Assembly: GCA_001899685.1 (NCBI GenBank)
Contig: MKWG01000030.1
Coordinates: 108,082-172,081, forward strand
Source: Sphingobacteriales bacterium 44-15
Lineage (GTDB): Bacteria > Bacteroidota > Bacteroidia > Chitinophagales > Chitinophagaceae
DNA: 64,000 nucleotides
Reading direction: 5' to 3'
Below, one piece after another: positions 1 through 9,414 of this stretch; the stretch's first letter is position 1, and each line of letters opens with the position of its first letter. A program made the translations under genes and the position numbers. The notes beneath the pieces are model-generated. The model did no database searches. It saw only the letters and a program-made list of their open reading frames with translations, and was not told the DNA's origin.

Positions 1-3
1 TAC

Positions 4-89
4 ACGTGGCGCATGGAAAAAAAATACGCCGGTAGATATCAGCATGAGCAAAGGGGGTACCACCGGTGTGAAATAGTAATACGTGGCGC
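4..89. repeat. 9-bp direct repeat pair at broken gene end
   Basis: The word ACGTGGCGC occurs at 4-12 and again at 81-89, next to the point where the ATPase reading frame is cut off. It could be the footprint of an insertion or deletion, or coincidence. No gene is visible in the 76 bases at the window edge. Confidence 0.3.
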
Positions 90-241
90 TATGTTATGTT
101 CTCAAAGCTGACATAGGGTTTACTGTTGAATAAGGTCCTTGCTAATGTTGTTTTTCCGCTTTGCCTGGGACCCAATAAGCCTATCGCAGGAAATTTGCCT
201 GCCAGCTCCTTTATTTTATCTGCCACCGCCCTGGTTACCAT
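89..241 (-). pseudogene. N-terminal remnant of a DUF4143-type AAA ATPase
   Basis: About 50 residues beginning MVTRAVADK, with a clear Walker A motif (GPRQSGKTT) followed by the YVSFEN segment that comes just after it in DUF4143-type ATPases. The reading frame then stops, whereas full-length family members run to roughly 370-400 residues, so only the nucleotide-binding N-terminus is left. The frame opens upstream at a TTG (283), but the ATG at 241 fits family starts better. It could be a decayed gene or one truncated by rearrangement; no continuation is seen in the first 88 bases. Confidence 0.6.
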
Positions 242-266
242 TTTATAAAGGCACACTAAATACTTG

Positions 267-295
267 ACAAATATGGAATCCAATTCCGTATTTGT
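267..295. promoter_or_regulatory. imperfect palindrome upstream of ATPase fragment
   Basis: A 29-bp dyad (ACAAATATGGAAT, centre, ATTCCGTATTTGT) with only one or two mismatches lies 26-54 bases upstream of the ATPase fragment. Size and placement suit an operator for a dimeric repressor. Function is inferred only from the symmetry. Confidence 0.3.
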
Positions 296-463
296 TAAAT
301 ATATTTATAATAATTTGTATATCAATTAGGTGTGCTAAGAGCTTGCAGACTTCTAACCTTCCACTTCTTATATATTCTGGTAATAGTAAATGGGAATTAG
401 CGGTAACCGCTTTGAAAATCAGATATCTTTTGGAGCGTAGATAGTTGATAAAGGATAATTTCC

Positions 464-1378
464 CTATTTCTTCTTTTTCAGTGAAGCCCGCACTTTTTTT
501 ACAAAGGCAACAGGTACTGCTGCGACATCAGCAGCCTGTGCATCGGGGAGTCCCAACTTGGTTATCAGATTGCGAACTTCCTCGGCCTTACCTTCGGCTT
601 TCCCTTCAGCTTTCCCTTGTTGAAGAATTTTCCTGGTTTCCCTTTCCTTTATCATTTCTACGATGCCCATATGTCTGCTTTTCGGGGTGATGGAATCAAT
701 TGTTTTATCAAAGTTAATATTATTGCCGGGATCGGCAAAGGCAACATAATTACGGATAAAATAGAATATACCCCTGATGGTGGACTTGGAAAAGTTCCGT
801 TCCAACAGATTCCTGGTCAGCCCCAGCTTCAAATCTAATAATGCCTCGTCTGTTAGGCGGTTGCGTTTTAAAGCGAGCAGCGCGGTGAGAATAACAAATG
901 CAAAAGGATTACTGCTCTTGTGCAGCTCGTCTTCACTTTGATCAAGTACCTTGTAAGTATTGAACCGGTAGCGAATTTCCGTTCCCAGAAATTCGGAATG
1001 GTATGCCGTAGGGTGGAATTTCCTGTCCCTGTCTGTTAGCAGCACAATAGCTGTGATCCGTTGCCGGTAGCGGTCAAAGATGCGGTAGTTGTATATATAC
1101 ATCCGCTCTTCAAAGTACTTATCGGCATAGCCCTGCACTTCTACATGCACCAGCACCCACTGCTCATTTCCTTCACGGGTGTAGGCTTTTACCAGTTTGT
1201 CAACGTATTTGGGTGATTCAGGATCACTTTCTATAGTAATCTGCGCCATCTCCTTGTCGAGGTATTCAAAGCCTTTTTTCATATCGAATATCTCATCGGC
1301 ATTGCTGAAAAAGAAACGGAGGAAATCGGCAAACAGATCTTCCAGTATACCTTTCCACAGGCTGTCGTCAAATTTCAT
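464..1378 (-). CDS. Rpn family PD-(D/E)XK nuclease / putative transposase
   Basis: A 304-residue protein of the recombination-promoting nuclease (Rpn, transposase_31-like) type. The N-terminal half carries the nuclease core: VDKLVK followed about 20 residues later by the strand VLVHVEVQG, which supplies the E-x-Q form of the PD-(D/E)XK site. The C-terminus has the charged repeat GKAEGKAEGKAEE and ends in a Lys run. These proteins are thought to nick or cut DNA and raise recombination; many also look domesticated. A paralogue at 62573-63535 shares the same architecture and a nearly identical tail (ADV..VPVAFVKKVRASLKKKK here). Single gene, convergent with nothing recognisable. Confidence 0.8.
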   Translation of the reverse strand: MKFDDSLWKGILEDLFADFLRFFFSNADEIFDMKKGFEYLDKEMAQITIESDPESPKYVDKLVKAYTREGNEQWVLVHVEVQGYADKYFEERMYIYNYRIFDRYRQRITAIVLLTDRDRKFHPTAYHSEFLGTEIRYRFNTYKVLDQSEDELHKSSNPFAFVILTALLALKRNRLTDEALLDLKLGLTRNLLERNFSKSTIRGIFYFIRNYVAFADPGNNINFDKTIDSITPKSRHMGIVEMIKERETRKILQQGKAEGKAEGKAEEVRNLITKLGLPDAQAADVAAVPVAFVKKVRASLKKKK

Positions 1379-1477
1379 GGTTAGCTGTTATGATTGCAAG
1401 TTAGGCTTTATGATGCGCTAAACGATAGGCTGTGCCCGACAGGGTTCTGAACCTTCTTCCGAAAGTCCGGAACCTCA

Positions 1478-4318
1478 CTACAAAAACTTCCCTGTATAAC
1501 TCTCTTTCACTTTCTTTAACTCTTCCGGCACTCCCGCAAACACGAGGTTGCCTCCCTGGTCGCCGGCTTCAGGACCGAGATCAATTACCCAGTCCGCACT
1601 TTTTATGACGTCGGTATTATGCTCGATCACCCAGATGGAATGCCCCTGGTCTATCAATGCATTGAATGAAGCAAGCAACTTATTGATATCATAAAAATGA
1701 AGACCGGTAGTAGGCTCATCAAAAATAAAAAGTATATGCCCCTGCGCTTTGCCCTTCCCGAGAAAAGAAGCCAGCTTAACCCGCTGCGCTTCGCCACCGG
1801 AAAGCGTATCGCTCGACTGTCCCAGCTTGATATAGCCCAATCCCACATCAGCAAGCGGCTTGAGTTTGGCAATAATATCTTTTTCATCCTTAAAGAATTG
1901 CAACGCTTCGTCAACGCTCATTTCCAAAACATCATATATATTCTTATCCCTGTAGGTTACCTCCAGCACTTCATCCTTAAACCTTCTGCCATGACATACC
2001 TCGCAGGTAAGATGCACATCAGCCAGGAACTGCATTTCCACTACCTGTTCCCCTTCGCCCTTACAGGCATCGCAGCGGCCACCTTCCACATTAAATGAAA
2101 AGTGTTTCGGCTGAAAACCATTGATCTTGCTCAAAGGCTGTTTGGCGTACAGGTCCCTTATTTCATCATACGCCTTAATATAGGTTACCGGGTTACTGCG
2201 GGAAGATTTTCCAATAGGATTCTGATCTACCAGCTCCACCTGGGTAATATAATCAATATCCCCACTGAGAGATTTGTGCAGACCTACCTTTTCCACAAAT
2301 TCGCCTTTTATCTTTTTCAGGGCAGGATAGGCAATCTGCTTAACAAGCGTAGTTTTCCCACTGCCGCTCACACCGCTGATGACACAGAGCACATTCAGCG
2401 GTAATTCAACGGTAATATTTTTCAGGTTGTTCTGCCTGGCCCCTTCCACCACAACAGATCTTTTCCACTTGCGGAGATGAGCCGGTCTGTCAATTGACAA
2501 TTCTCCTTTCAGGTACTTACCGGTAAGGCTGTTTTTGTTATTAATAATAGCATCGTAGTCCCCCTCGGCGATCACTTCGCCGCCCAAATGACTTGCCAAC
2601 GGTCCCATATCAATGATATGATCCGCCTCACGCATCATCATTTCATCGTGCTCTACTACTACCACTGTATTATTAAGATCTCTGAGTTCCTTTAAAACTT
2701 TGATCAGCCGGAGTGTGTCGCGGGAGTGGAGGCCAATGGAAGGCTCATCAAGTATATACAGCGAGTTGGTAAGGTTGGAGCCCAGGCTTCTTGTCAACTG
2801 GATACGCTGGCTCTCGCCACCGCTCAGCGTGTTGGCCAAACGGTTTAAAGTAAGATACCCCAGACCCACATCCAGCAATACCTGCAACCGCTGCCTGATC
2901 TCTATCAATATTCTTTTCGCCACCTGCTTTTCATAGTCTGTGAGCCTGAGCGCTTCAAACCATTGCTGCAGGTCGTTCACCTGCATTTCGCACAGCTCGC
3001 CGATATGCTTTCCTCCCACTTTCACATACAATGCTTCCTTTCGCAGGCGATAGCCTTTACATTCCGGGCAGATGGTTCTGCCCCTGTACCGTGAAAGCAG
3101 TACCCGGTATTGAACTTTGTAAAGATTCTGTTCCACTTCTTTGAAAAAATCATTGATCCCATGAGCATAACTATTCCCCTTCCACAGCTCATCATACTGT
3201 TGGCGGGTAAGCTCCATCACCGGCTTATGCACAGGAAAACCAAAATGTTTGGCACCTCTTATAAACTGCTCTTTCCATTGTCCCAGCTTCTCCCCTTTCC
3301 AGGGAGCCACCGCTCCTTCGTATACGCTTAAGCGTTGGTTGGGGATCACCAGCTCGGGATCAATACCTAACACCTGTGAAAATCCCTCACATACCGGGCA
3401 GGCACCGTAGGGATTATTAAAGGAAAAGAGATTGGGAACAGGCTCTTCAAATTTTATCCCGTCCCTTTCAAATTTGTTGGAGAAGCTCATAGTACGTTCA
3501 CCGTTCACTTCCAGCAGCATCTCCCCTTCTCCTTCAAAAAAAGCCGTATTCACCGAATCAGCCAGGCGGTGCATATCATCCTCATCAAAATCCTTTACTA
3601 CTATCCTGTCTATTAATATATATATACCGGTCTCCTTATCCTTATTGAATTTTTTCTTCAGCTCCGCATCTTTCTTCTCCAGCATATCTTCAATCCTCAA
3701 CATTTCCCCTGACTGTCCTTTGGCAATGATATAAAGTCTTGAGAATCCTTTTTGCAACAAAATATTCAGCTCTTCCCTTGTATTGCGTTTGCCCTGCTGC
3801 CTGAAGGCAGAAAGGATCAATACCTTATCGCCCGCCTGCAAGCCGGCAATTGCCTGCACCACATCATTCACATCATCTTTTTTTACTTCCTCACCGCTCA
3901 CCGGAGAGATCGTCCTGCCGATGCGTGCATACAGCAGCCTGAGGTAATCATATATTTCCGTCATGCTGCCCACAGTGGAACGGGGCGTCCTGGTAATGAC
4001 TTTTTGTTCGATCGCTATTGCCGGGCACAGCCCTTTTATGAAATCCACATCAGGTTTATTCATCCTGTTGAGGAACTGGCGGGCATAAGCGCTCAGGCTT
4101 TCCGCATACCTTCTTTGTCCCTCGGCAAAAAGCGTATCAATAGTCAGGGAAGATTTTCCCGAACCGGATACTCCCGTTACTACCACCAGGTTATTCCTGG
4201 GAATCTTCACGGAAATATTTTTCAGGTTATGTACCCTTGCGCCTTTGATAAATATTGCATTATCATTGCCGTGGCGCTGAGACGAAGTCTTTTTCTTTTG
4301 AGAAGTAGTTGCTGCCAT
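1478..4318 (-). CDS. uvrA: excinuclease ABC subunit A
   Basis: The DNA-damage recognition ATPase of nucleotide excision repair, acting with UvrB and UvrC on bulky lesions. The 946-residue length is normal. Two ABC modules are complete: Walker A motifs [10 protein letters not shown] near the N-terminus and [10 protein letters not shown] in the second half, and ABC signatures [11 protein letters not shown] and [11 protein letters not shown]. Zinc-binding CxxC pairs are visible (CPVC, CPEC, CDAC, CEVC). The N-terminus carries a short Ser/Lys/Gln-rich extension before the conserved [13 protein letters not shown]. Monocistronic as far as seen; the next gene upstream is divergent. Confidence 0.97.
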   Translation of the reverse strand: MAATTSQKKKTSSQRHGNDNAIFIKGARVHNLKNISVKIPRNNLVVVTGVSGSGKSSLTIDTLFAEGQRRYAESLSAYARQFLNRMNKPDVDFIKGLCPAIAIEQKVITRTPRSTVGSMTEIYDYLRLLYARIGRTISPVSGEEVKKDDVNDVVQAIAGLQAGDKVLILSAFRQQGKRNTREELNILLQKGFSRLYIIAKGQSGEMLRIEDMLEKKDAELKKKFNKDKETGIYILIDRIVVKDFDEDDMHRLADSVNTAFFEGEGEMLLEVNGERTMSFSNKFERDGIKFEEPVPNLFSFNNPYGACPVCEGFSQVLGIDPELVIPNQRLSVYEGAVAPWKGEKLGQWKEQFIRGAKHFGFPVHKPVMELTRQQYDELWKGNSYAHGINDFFKEVEQNLYKVQYRVLLSRYRGRTICPECKGYRLRKEALYVKVGGKHIGELCEMQVNDLQQWFEALRLTDYEKQVAKRILIEIRQRLQVLLDVGLGYLTLNRLANTLSGGESQRIQLTRSLGSNLTNSLYILDEPSIGLHSRDTLRLIKVLKELRDLNNTVVVVEHDEMMMREADHIIDMGPLASHLGGEVIAEGDYDAIINNKNSLTGKYLKGELSIDRPAHLRKWKRSVVVEGARQNNLKNITVELPLNVLCVISGVSGSGKTTLVKQIAYPALKKIKGEFVEKVGLHKSLSGDIDYITQVELVDQNPIGKSSRSNPVTYIKAYDEIRDLYAKQPLSKINGFQPKHFSFNVEGGRCDACKGEGEQVVEMQFLADVHLTCEVCHGRRFKDEVLEVTYRDKNIYDVLEMSVDEALQFFKDEKDIIAKLKPLADVGLGYIKLGQSSDTLSGGEAQRVKLASFLGKGKAQGHILFIFDEPTTGLHFYDINKLLASFNALIDQGHSIWVIEHNTDVIKSADWVIDLGPEAGDQGGNLVFAGVPEELKKVKESYTGKFL

Positions 4319-4479
4319 AAGAAGAGCAACGAAATTAATACTAAAATGTTTAGTTTAATCAGGATGTGGGAAATAAGGGGATGATATCAAATGATATTAT
4401 TGTATTGAGGGGGATTTATTTAATATTTTGCCATTTATCGAAGATTTTCAGATGTTAAGCGAAAATTATTTAACAAAAG

Positions 4480-4510
4480 TTTGGTGGAATAAAAAAAAAC
4501 TATACTTTAG
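4480..4510 (+). promoter_or_regulatory. Bacteroidota-type promoter of the sigma factor gene
   Basis: TTTG at 4480-4483, a 19-base spacer, then TACTTTAG at 4503-4510. This is close to the Bacteroidota housekeeping consensus (TTTG, about 19 bases, TAnnTTTG). It predicts a start of transcription near 4517 and a leader of about 120 bases. Confidence 0.65.
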
Positions 4511-4514
4511 CAGT

Positions 4515-4612
4515 CCCAATATCGTACGAAAGAAACTAGAATTAAAACATTACCGCCTATCTGGTATTACTTCTACTTCTTTGCAGTTCTGATATTGGGA
4601 TATCAAAATCCC
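4515..4612 (+). promoter_or_regulatory. leader with mutually exclusive hairpins before sigma factor
   Basis: CCCAATATC (4515-4523) is perfectly complementary to GATATTGGG (4591-4599). The second arm also forms a local hairpin with ATATC (4591-4604), and its GGG plus AT can instead pair with ATCCC (4608-4612). These pairings compete, and the last lies just ahead of the start codon. A regulatory role is inferred from the structure only. Confidence 0.4.
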
Positions 4613-4636
4613 AACCATTAAAAACCGTAGAAGTTT

Positions 4637-5218
4637 ATGAATTCCCTAACCAACCTGCCTGATCAGCAACTGATCAACCTCTTCATGAGCGGAGATGCGT
4701 CTGCGCTCGAAACACTTATCGTTCGTCACAAAGACAAGATTTACACTTCCATCTTCCTGCTTGTCAAAGACAAGTATCTGGCGGAAGACATCTTCCAGGA
4801 TGTTTTCATCAGGGTAATTGACACTGTCCGCAGTGGCCGTTATACGGAAGAAGGTAAATTCCTGCCCTGGGCTATGAGGATCGCCCATAATCTTTGTGTG
4901 GATCACTTCCGCAAAGTAAAGCGCACACCTACCATCAAAACCGGTGATGACCGCGACATCTTTGAAGTGATCAATTTTTCAGAAGACGGGGTTGATCGCC
5001 GTATGATGCAACGTCAGAGCCATGATCGTGTTCGCGAAATGCTTGATCGCCTTCCTGAAGATCAGCGCGAAGTGATCATTCTCAGGCATTATGCAGAATT
5101 AAGTTTCAAAGAAATCGCTACCATGACAGACTGCAGCATCAACACTGCGCTCGGTCGTATGCGGTATGGTTTAATCAACCTGCGCAAAATGATGCAGGAA
5201 AAACAAATTGCACTGTAA
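4637..5218 (+). CDS. ECF-type RNA polymerase sigma factor
   Basis: A 193-residue sigma-70 family protein with region 2 (the YLAEDIFQDVFIRV and FLPWAMRIAHNLCVDHFRK segments, which bind core polymerase and the -10 region) and region 4 (LPEDQREVIILRHYAELSFKEIA, a helix-turn-helix for the -35 region). No anti-sigma gene lies next to it; the downstream neighbour is convergent. Orphan ECF-like factors of this length with long leaders are common in Bacteroidota. Start ATG at 4637 gives the expected region 2 spacing. It is followed by a strong hairpin terminator, so it is probably monocistronic. Confidence 0.92.
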   Translation: MNSLTNLPDQQLINLFMSGDASALETLIVRHKDKIYTSIFLLVKDKYLAEDIFQDVFIRVIDTVRSGRYTEEGKFLPWAMRIAHNLCVDHFRKVKRTPTIKTGDDRDIFEVINFSEDGVDRRMMQRQSHDRVREMLDRLPEDQREVIILRHYAELSFKEIATMTDCSINTALGRMRYGLINLRKMMQEKQIAL

Positions 5219-5237
5219 AATTTTACTATCCGGAATG

Positions 5238-5268
5238 AACGGGGCTGTATACAAATACAGCCCCGTTT
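5238..5268 (+). terminator. rho-independent-like terminator after sigma factor
   Basis: A perfect 13-bp stem (AACGGGGCTGTAT with its complement) closed by the 4-base loop ACAA, 20 bases after the stop codon, followed by a T-rich stretch. Confidence 0.8.
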
Positions 5269-5280
5269 CTTATTATCGTA

Positions 5281-5364
5281 GTGAATAGTGGTAAGTGATA
5301 AGTAGTAAGTCGTCTCACATTTCACCTTTCACGTTTATCGTTTCGCGTTTATCGTTTCACGATC
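5281..5364. repeat. 7-bp periodic array 1, inverted halves
   Basis: Twelve consecutive 7-base units in unbroken phase. The left four are variants of GTGRTAA (5281-5308), the centre is GTCGTCT, and the right units are variants of CACNTTT or ATCGTTT (5316-5364). The two halves are roughly reverse complements of each other. The right half matches array 2 at 25 of 29 positions (5312-5340 against 17284-17312). The array ends 4 bases from the stop codon of the DsbD-like gene. Confidence 0.8.
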
Positions 5365-5368
5365 CCCA

Positions 5369-5851
5369 CTACCCGCCAACCGGCACTTTAAAGCTCACCT
5401 CCGCAGGAGGAAGACATTTTTTGTCGTCACAAACCATAAATTCTACCGTGCCTCCTACATTGGTCTTTACTTTCGACTTCAATTGCACGGTCTGCACAAA
5501 ATCAACCTTATTTTCATAAAAGCTCACGTCGCCGCCCCACACTTCCTCATGCTTCTTGATCACTTTACCTACTTCTTTCGGCTTTCCGTTCAATACTACC
5601 AATGGATTTTTGGTAAAAACAAAGGAAGTGGGTACCGGCCCGTCTACGCCCAGGTTTTGTGCATAGATGTGAAATTTGCCGTCAATAGTAGCCGTAAAGC
5701 GTAGCTCATACGTTTTATCGTTGATCTTTTTGGATGTAAAATCCCATTTTACCATCTTTGCCGATCCATCCTGGGCAAAAGCAAATGCCGTGATCATCAT
5801 CAGCACAAAGGCGCTAATAAAGCTCTTTATCATAGTATCAATGCGTTTCAA
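5369..5851 (-). CDS. secreted stand-alone DsbD alpha-like domain protein
   Basis: A 160-residue protein with a signal peptide (about residues 8-26, ending AFAFA) and one beta-rich domain. The motif FMVCDDKKCLPP holds the cysteine pair typical of the N-terminal (alpha) domain of thiol:disulfide reductase DsbD, which passes electrons to periplasmic partners. The membrane and thioredoxin domains of DsbD are absent, so it must rely on another membrane reductase or serve a different role. Such solo domains are frequent in Bacteroidota. Its 3' end abuts heptamer array 1. Function inferred from the family; moderately sure. Confidence 0.75.
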   Translation of the reverse strand: MKRIDTMIKSFISAFVLMMITAFAFAQDGSAKMVKWDFTSKKINDKTYELRFTATIDGKFHIYAQNLGVDGPVPTSFVFTKNPLVVLNGKPKEVGKVIKKHEEVWGGDVSFYENKVDFVQTVQLKSKVKTNVGGTVEFMVCDDKKCLPPAEVSFKVPVGG

Positions 5852-5918
5852 CCATTAATAAACGAAATACCGGGCAAAAAATGCCGGCAATCCTCTTAAA
5901 CTTTTGCAAAATCCCCTT

Positions 5919-6596
5919 TTAAGCCGGTACAGCTTTTTCTGAAAACAGCAGGTCTTTCAGCACTTTCACTCCATCCACATTACCAAGAGCAGCATTACAG
6001 GCTCTTTCTGGATGTGGCATCATGCCAAAAACATTTCCTGCGGCATTAGATATACCTGCAATATTGCGCAGGCTGCCATTAGGATTGGCTTCAGAAGTAA
6101 TATTGCCGTTTTCATCACAATAACGGTAAATTACCTGTCCGTTTGCTTCCAGCTTATCCAGCGTGGCATTATCCGCATAAAATCTTCCCTCGCCGTGGGC
6201 AACAGGAATTTTCAGTACAACATCATCATTACCCCTGATGAAAATATTCCTGCAAACAAATTTCATATTTTCATTTCTCAGCAAAACACCGGGCAGCAGT
6301 CCTGCTTCACATAAGATCTGAAAGCCATTGCAAACACCCAGTACTTTTCCCCCTTCGCCGGCAAAATTGATCACACTTTGCATCATAGGGCTGAACCTGG
6401 CTATAGCGCCGCAGCGCAGATAGTCGCCATAAGAAAAGCCGCCAGGGAGCACAATGCAATCTTCCGTAGTGAACATGCTGATATCCTTGTCTTTGTGCCA
6501 AAGCGTTATTACTTCATAACCCAGATCTTTGCTCAGTGCATCTATCATATCTCTGTCGCAATTGGATCCAGGGAAAACAACTACTCCGAATTTCAT
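5919..6596 (-). CDS. purQ: phosphoribosylformylglycinamidine synthase, glutaminase subunit
   Basis: The glutamine amidotransferase subunit that feeds ammonia to PurL in the fourth step of purine synthesis. At 225 residues it is the usual size of the separate PurQ found with small PurL, not the fused large form. The nucleophile Cys89 sits in GVCNGFQIL and the His/Glu of the triad in MMPHPER (His195, Glu197). No purL or purS is adjacent. Starts at ATG 6596 directly on the conserved [14 protein letters not shown]. Confidence 0.96.
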   Translation of the reverse strand: MKFGVVVFPGSNCDRDMIDALSKDLGYEVITLWHKDKDISMFTTEDCIVLPGGFSYGDYLRCGAIARFSPMMQSVINFAGEGGKVLGVCNGFQILCEAGLLPGVLLRNENMKFVCRNIFIRGNDDVVLKIPVAHGEGRFYADNATLDKLEANGQVIYRYCDENGNITSEANPNGSLRNIAGISNAAGNVFGMMPHPERACNAALGNVDGVKVLKDLLFSEKAVPA

Positions 6597-6718
6597 ACTG
6601 CGGGGGTTTATACTGCAAAGGTAGGATGCGGCAGCCGAAAATTTACCTTTTTACCTGAGTTTGGGAACAAACACATCTAAAATATTGCAAAAAGGCTGGG
6701 GCGCTGCCGGTCCTGCTC

Positions 6719-7744
6719 TTAACCTTTAGTAACAGGCAGCCATACATTAAGCGCAACGATAAAAGCAACGAACAGCCAATGCAGCACAATGGGTATCCAT
6801 TTCTTTCCGGCATAGAAATAAGTATATGCATGAAAAGCTGCAAAGGGAAGCGCACATAATATCCAGTATTCAAAGCCGGCGGCAGGGTTGATAAAAGGAA
6901 TAAGCAGGGTAATGATCAGGTAGATAAGCATAAGGCTCCAGCTTTTTCTCGCCTGGATCAGCATGCGCAGCATATTGCCCTGGATATAGAAACCACTGAT
7001 CAAAAAAGGAATGATCATTAAAATAATAGCCACCCATGCGCGGATATCCTGCCGGAATTGCGGAAGGCTCACCGACACTGAAGGCAGGTAAGTAAGCGGG
7101 TTCCAGTCTTTGATAAGGAACAAATAGGCAAACAGGAAATAATAAGGGGTAAGCACACCTAAAACAGCGATCAGCCATTCACTCAGCCGGAACGGGCGCA
7201 TGATAATAAGCGCACAAAAGATCAGCACAGTAAATCCTATAGCCGGGAAATACAGGAAAGAAGCCAGCCCTACTGCCAGCCCGGTATTAAATACAAGCGC
7301 CTTGGGACCGGAATTATTGAACAGATCACTTAAAGAAGCCCAAACCCATACCAGCAAACTGTTAATGATGAGCGTGGAAGACAGTTGCCACCATTCAGGA
7401 AATAAAGCAGTGATAAATATATAAGCCATTGCCGGAAGAAAATTAGGCTTCGGCAATAACTTCTGCCTGTTGATATAATTACTGAAAATAATAGCCTGTG
7501 AAAGCACCAATACCAAAACGATCAGCGGGTAAATGACCGGGGCAGATTTTCCTGCCGGCTCCAGAAAAGCAAGCAGCTTGTGAAAAACAAATCCATCAGT
7601 GTCGCGTGCAACAGGTATATGCGGATGCATAAAGGAGTATAGCTTCAGCAAAAAAGCATATATGAGCAACAATACTATATTGACCGGGGAGTTAGTCTGG
7701 AAATACCTGATCACAGGAATATATTTAAAAATCAATTTTGGCAA
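6719..7744 (-). CDS. DUF6427 family polytopic membrane protein
   Basis: A 341-residue integral membrane protein with about 9-10 hydrophobic segments. It begins with the motif YFQTNSPVNIVLLLIYAF, typical of a Bacteroidota family of unknown function (DUF6427). In this phylum it is often found near pur and upp-type genes; here purQ lies downstream on the same strand. Its start codon overlaps the end of the upstream secreted protein by 20 bases, which points to co-transcription. No catalytic motif is visible. Confidence 0.8.
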   Translation of the reverse strand: MPKLIFKYIPVIRYFQTNSPVNIVLLLIYAFLLKLYSFMHPHIPVARDTDGFVFHKLLAFLEPAGKSAPVIYPLIVLVLVLSQAIIFSNYINRQKLLPKPNFLPAMAYIFITALFPEWWQLSSTLIINSLLVWVWASLSDLFNNSGPKALVFNTGLAVGLASFLYFPAIGFTVLIFCALIIMRPFRLSEWLIAVLGVLTPYYFLFAYLFLIKDWNPLTYLPSVSVSLPQFRQDIRAWVAIILMIIPFLISGFYIQGNMLRMLIQARKSWSLMLIYLIITLLIPFINPAAGFEYWILCALPFAAFHAYTYFYAGKKWIPIVLHWLFVAFIVALNVWLPVTKG

Positions 7745-9254
7745 AACAAATGTAATTCCTGTACATACAGGGTATTACCACCTGCCTTGCTCCTACCTGT
7801 TTGCCATATTTAGGTAAAAATTCATAATCCTTATCAAGGTTTTTTAGCGTGGGAGCGCGGTCGATCTGCCCGTTGGGGGTAACACCCTGCTCCGTCAGCA
7901 GCTTCATGCGACGCTCCTGCTGGTTATAGAGGAAGCTGATCTCGCTACCCTTGTTATATACCATATAAGATAAGGAATTATCAGAGTTGTCATCAAAATT
8001 GCTCTTGTGCAGCACATTGCTCCATTCTATGGTTGCATTCGGATCAAACGAAAAAACAGTAATGTTCTCGCTGTAATAACGGGTATTATTTCCATAATAC
8101 CTGTTCCAGGGGCTTCCATAGCCATAGGGACTCCAGTAATAGCTGCTGTATGGCGAATAAGGTGAATACATATAAGGACTGTATAGATAATCATACCTGT
8201 TCCATCCTCCGCCTCTTGAAGTAGTATAGTACAGCTCGCATACTACAACAAAACCACCATCGCGCTTAGGCATGATCTGCCGGATAAAATAGTCGTTAAA
8301 CGCTGTTTTAGCCGAAGTATTTTCCGATTTTGCATTTTCCTTCAGGTCATCACTGAAAATATTATAGCTCTCAGCATTAATACGGTTGTTCTCCTTATTC
8401 CAGACCGCTATATACAATCCTTCCACATTTCCTCTCCGCTGCTTGTAATACAGTGAGCTGATAAGGATATTCTTATTTATATTATCTGCCTTGATCTTCA
8501 CTTCGTCGAGAAAATTCTTATTCAGCGGAATATTATATGCACTGAACGTATCAGCGGCAGCGGGCTTTATCATCAGGTCAACATAAGTAATATTATCTCT
8601 GCTGCCGTTTCTCCCGCATTTTGCAAAAACAAAATCACCGTCATTATCCACTATAAAATCACTGAATACCGCATCTCTCTGCTGCATGATCACCGGCAGG
8701 CGGGTTTTCTTTTTGAACTCCATTTTATCGTTATACAGCAATATAGTGAAGAAGTAGTTTTTTTCATTTCTTTTATTGATCTTAAAGATCACGATCTGTT
8801 GCTTGTTCTCGCTGTAAATCGTGGAATATATCTTATTATCCCCTCCCCCGGTCTGTGTGGTATCAATTTCCACAGGGCCCACAAGCTTATTGCCTTCGGC
8901 ATCCATCTTTACCACATTACAGTATACCACATTCCTTTTCTGGTACTGGTATATCATGTAAAAAAAATCAGGATATTGAACAAAATCCACGTTGATCAGC
9001 TTATCAGGCAAAAAGTCAAGATTGATCTTGTTCTTCAGCTTCATATCATTATCAAATACCGACAGATCATTTTTAGACCTGTAATTTTTGTAAATGAGTA
9101 TATTATTATTGAGCTTTCCGATGATCTCAAAATTCACCTGCCGGTAATCATCCCGGCCCGGCTCAGAATAATGTATACGCTGGGCGCCGGCAAAAAAAGG
9201 GAGCGCAATAGCCAGTAATGTAACTATCTTTTTATATATCTGCATGACCTGCAT
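7725..9254 (-). CDS. secreted protein of unknown function with Tyr/Pro-rich loop
   Basis: A 509-residue protein with a signal peptide (about 24 residues ending FFAGA) and a beta-rich body full of DxxG-type turns, as in beta-propeller or periplasmic solenoid proteins. Around residue 360-400 there is a striking stretch of Tyr, Ser, Pro and Gly (SPYMYSPYSPYSSYYW and on), which breaks the otherwise ordinary composition. I do not recognise the family. Overlapping the DUF6427 gene by 20 bases suggests they work together at the envelope, but that is inference. Confidence 0.7.
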   Translation of the reverse strand: MQVMQIYKKIVTLLAIALPFFAGAQRIHYSEPGRDDYRQVNFEIIGKLNNNILIYKNYRSKNDLSVFDNDMKLKNKINLDFLPDKLINVDFVQYPDFFYMIYQYQKRNVVYCNVVKMDAEGNKLVGPVEIDTTQTGGGDNKIYSTIYSENKQQIVIFKINKRNEKNYFFTILLYNDKMEFKKKTRLPVIMQQRDAVFSDFIVDNDGDFVFAKCGRNGSRDNITYVDLMIKPAAADTFSAYNIPLNKNFLDEVKIKADNINKNILISSLYYKQRRGNVEGLYIAVWNKENNRINAESYNIFSDDLKENAKSENTSAKTAFNDYFIRQIMPKRDGGFVVVCELYYTTSRGGGWNRYDYLYSPYMYSPYSPYSSYYWSPYGYGSPWNRYYGNNTRYYSENITVFSFDPNATIEWSNVLHKSNFDDNSDNSLSYMVYNKGSEISFLYNQQERRMKLLTEQGVTPNGQIDRAPTLKNLDKDYEFLPKYGKQVGARQVVIPCMYRNYICFAKIDF

Positions 9255-9336
9255 TAGCTTTTTATAAATTAAATATAACTATCCCTCTGCAAATTAGACG
9301 CTTTTTTCAGATTGGCAGGGGTATTGCATATTATTT

Positions 9337-9366
9337 TAACCAATTTGTAATTTACCTATACCTTTG
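9337..9366 (+). promoter_or_regulatory. kup promoter with perfect -7 box
   Basis: TACCTTTG at 9359-9366 fits TAnnTTTG exactly. The upstream box is weak (a T-run around 9334-9337, about 21 bases away). It overlaps the TTG at 9364, which argues against translation from that codon. Confidence 0.45.
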
Positions 9367-9414
9367 GCGTTTTTACCGGAGAGTTATAGAAAATATCTTA
9401 ACCAGCAATCAGCC

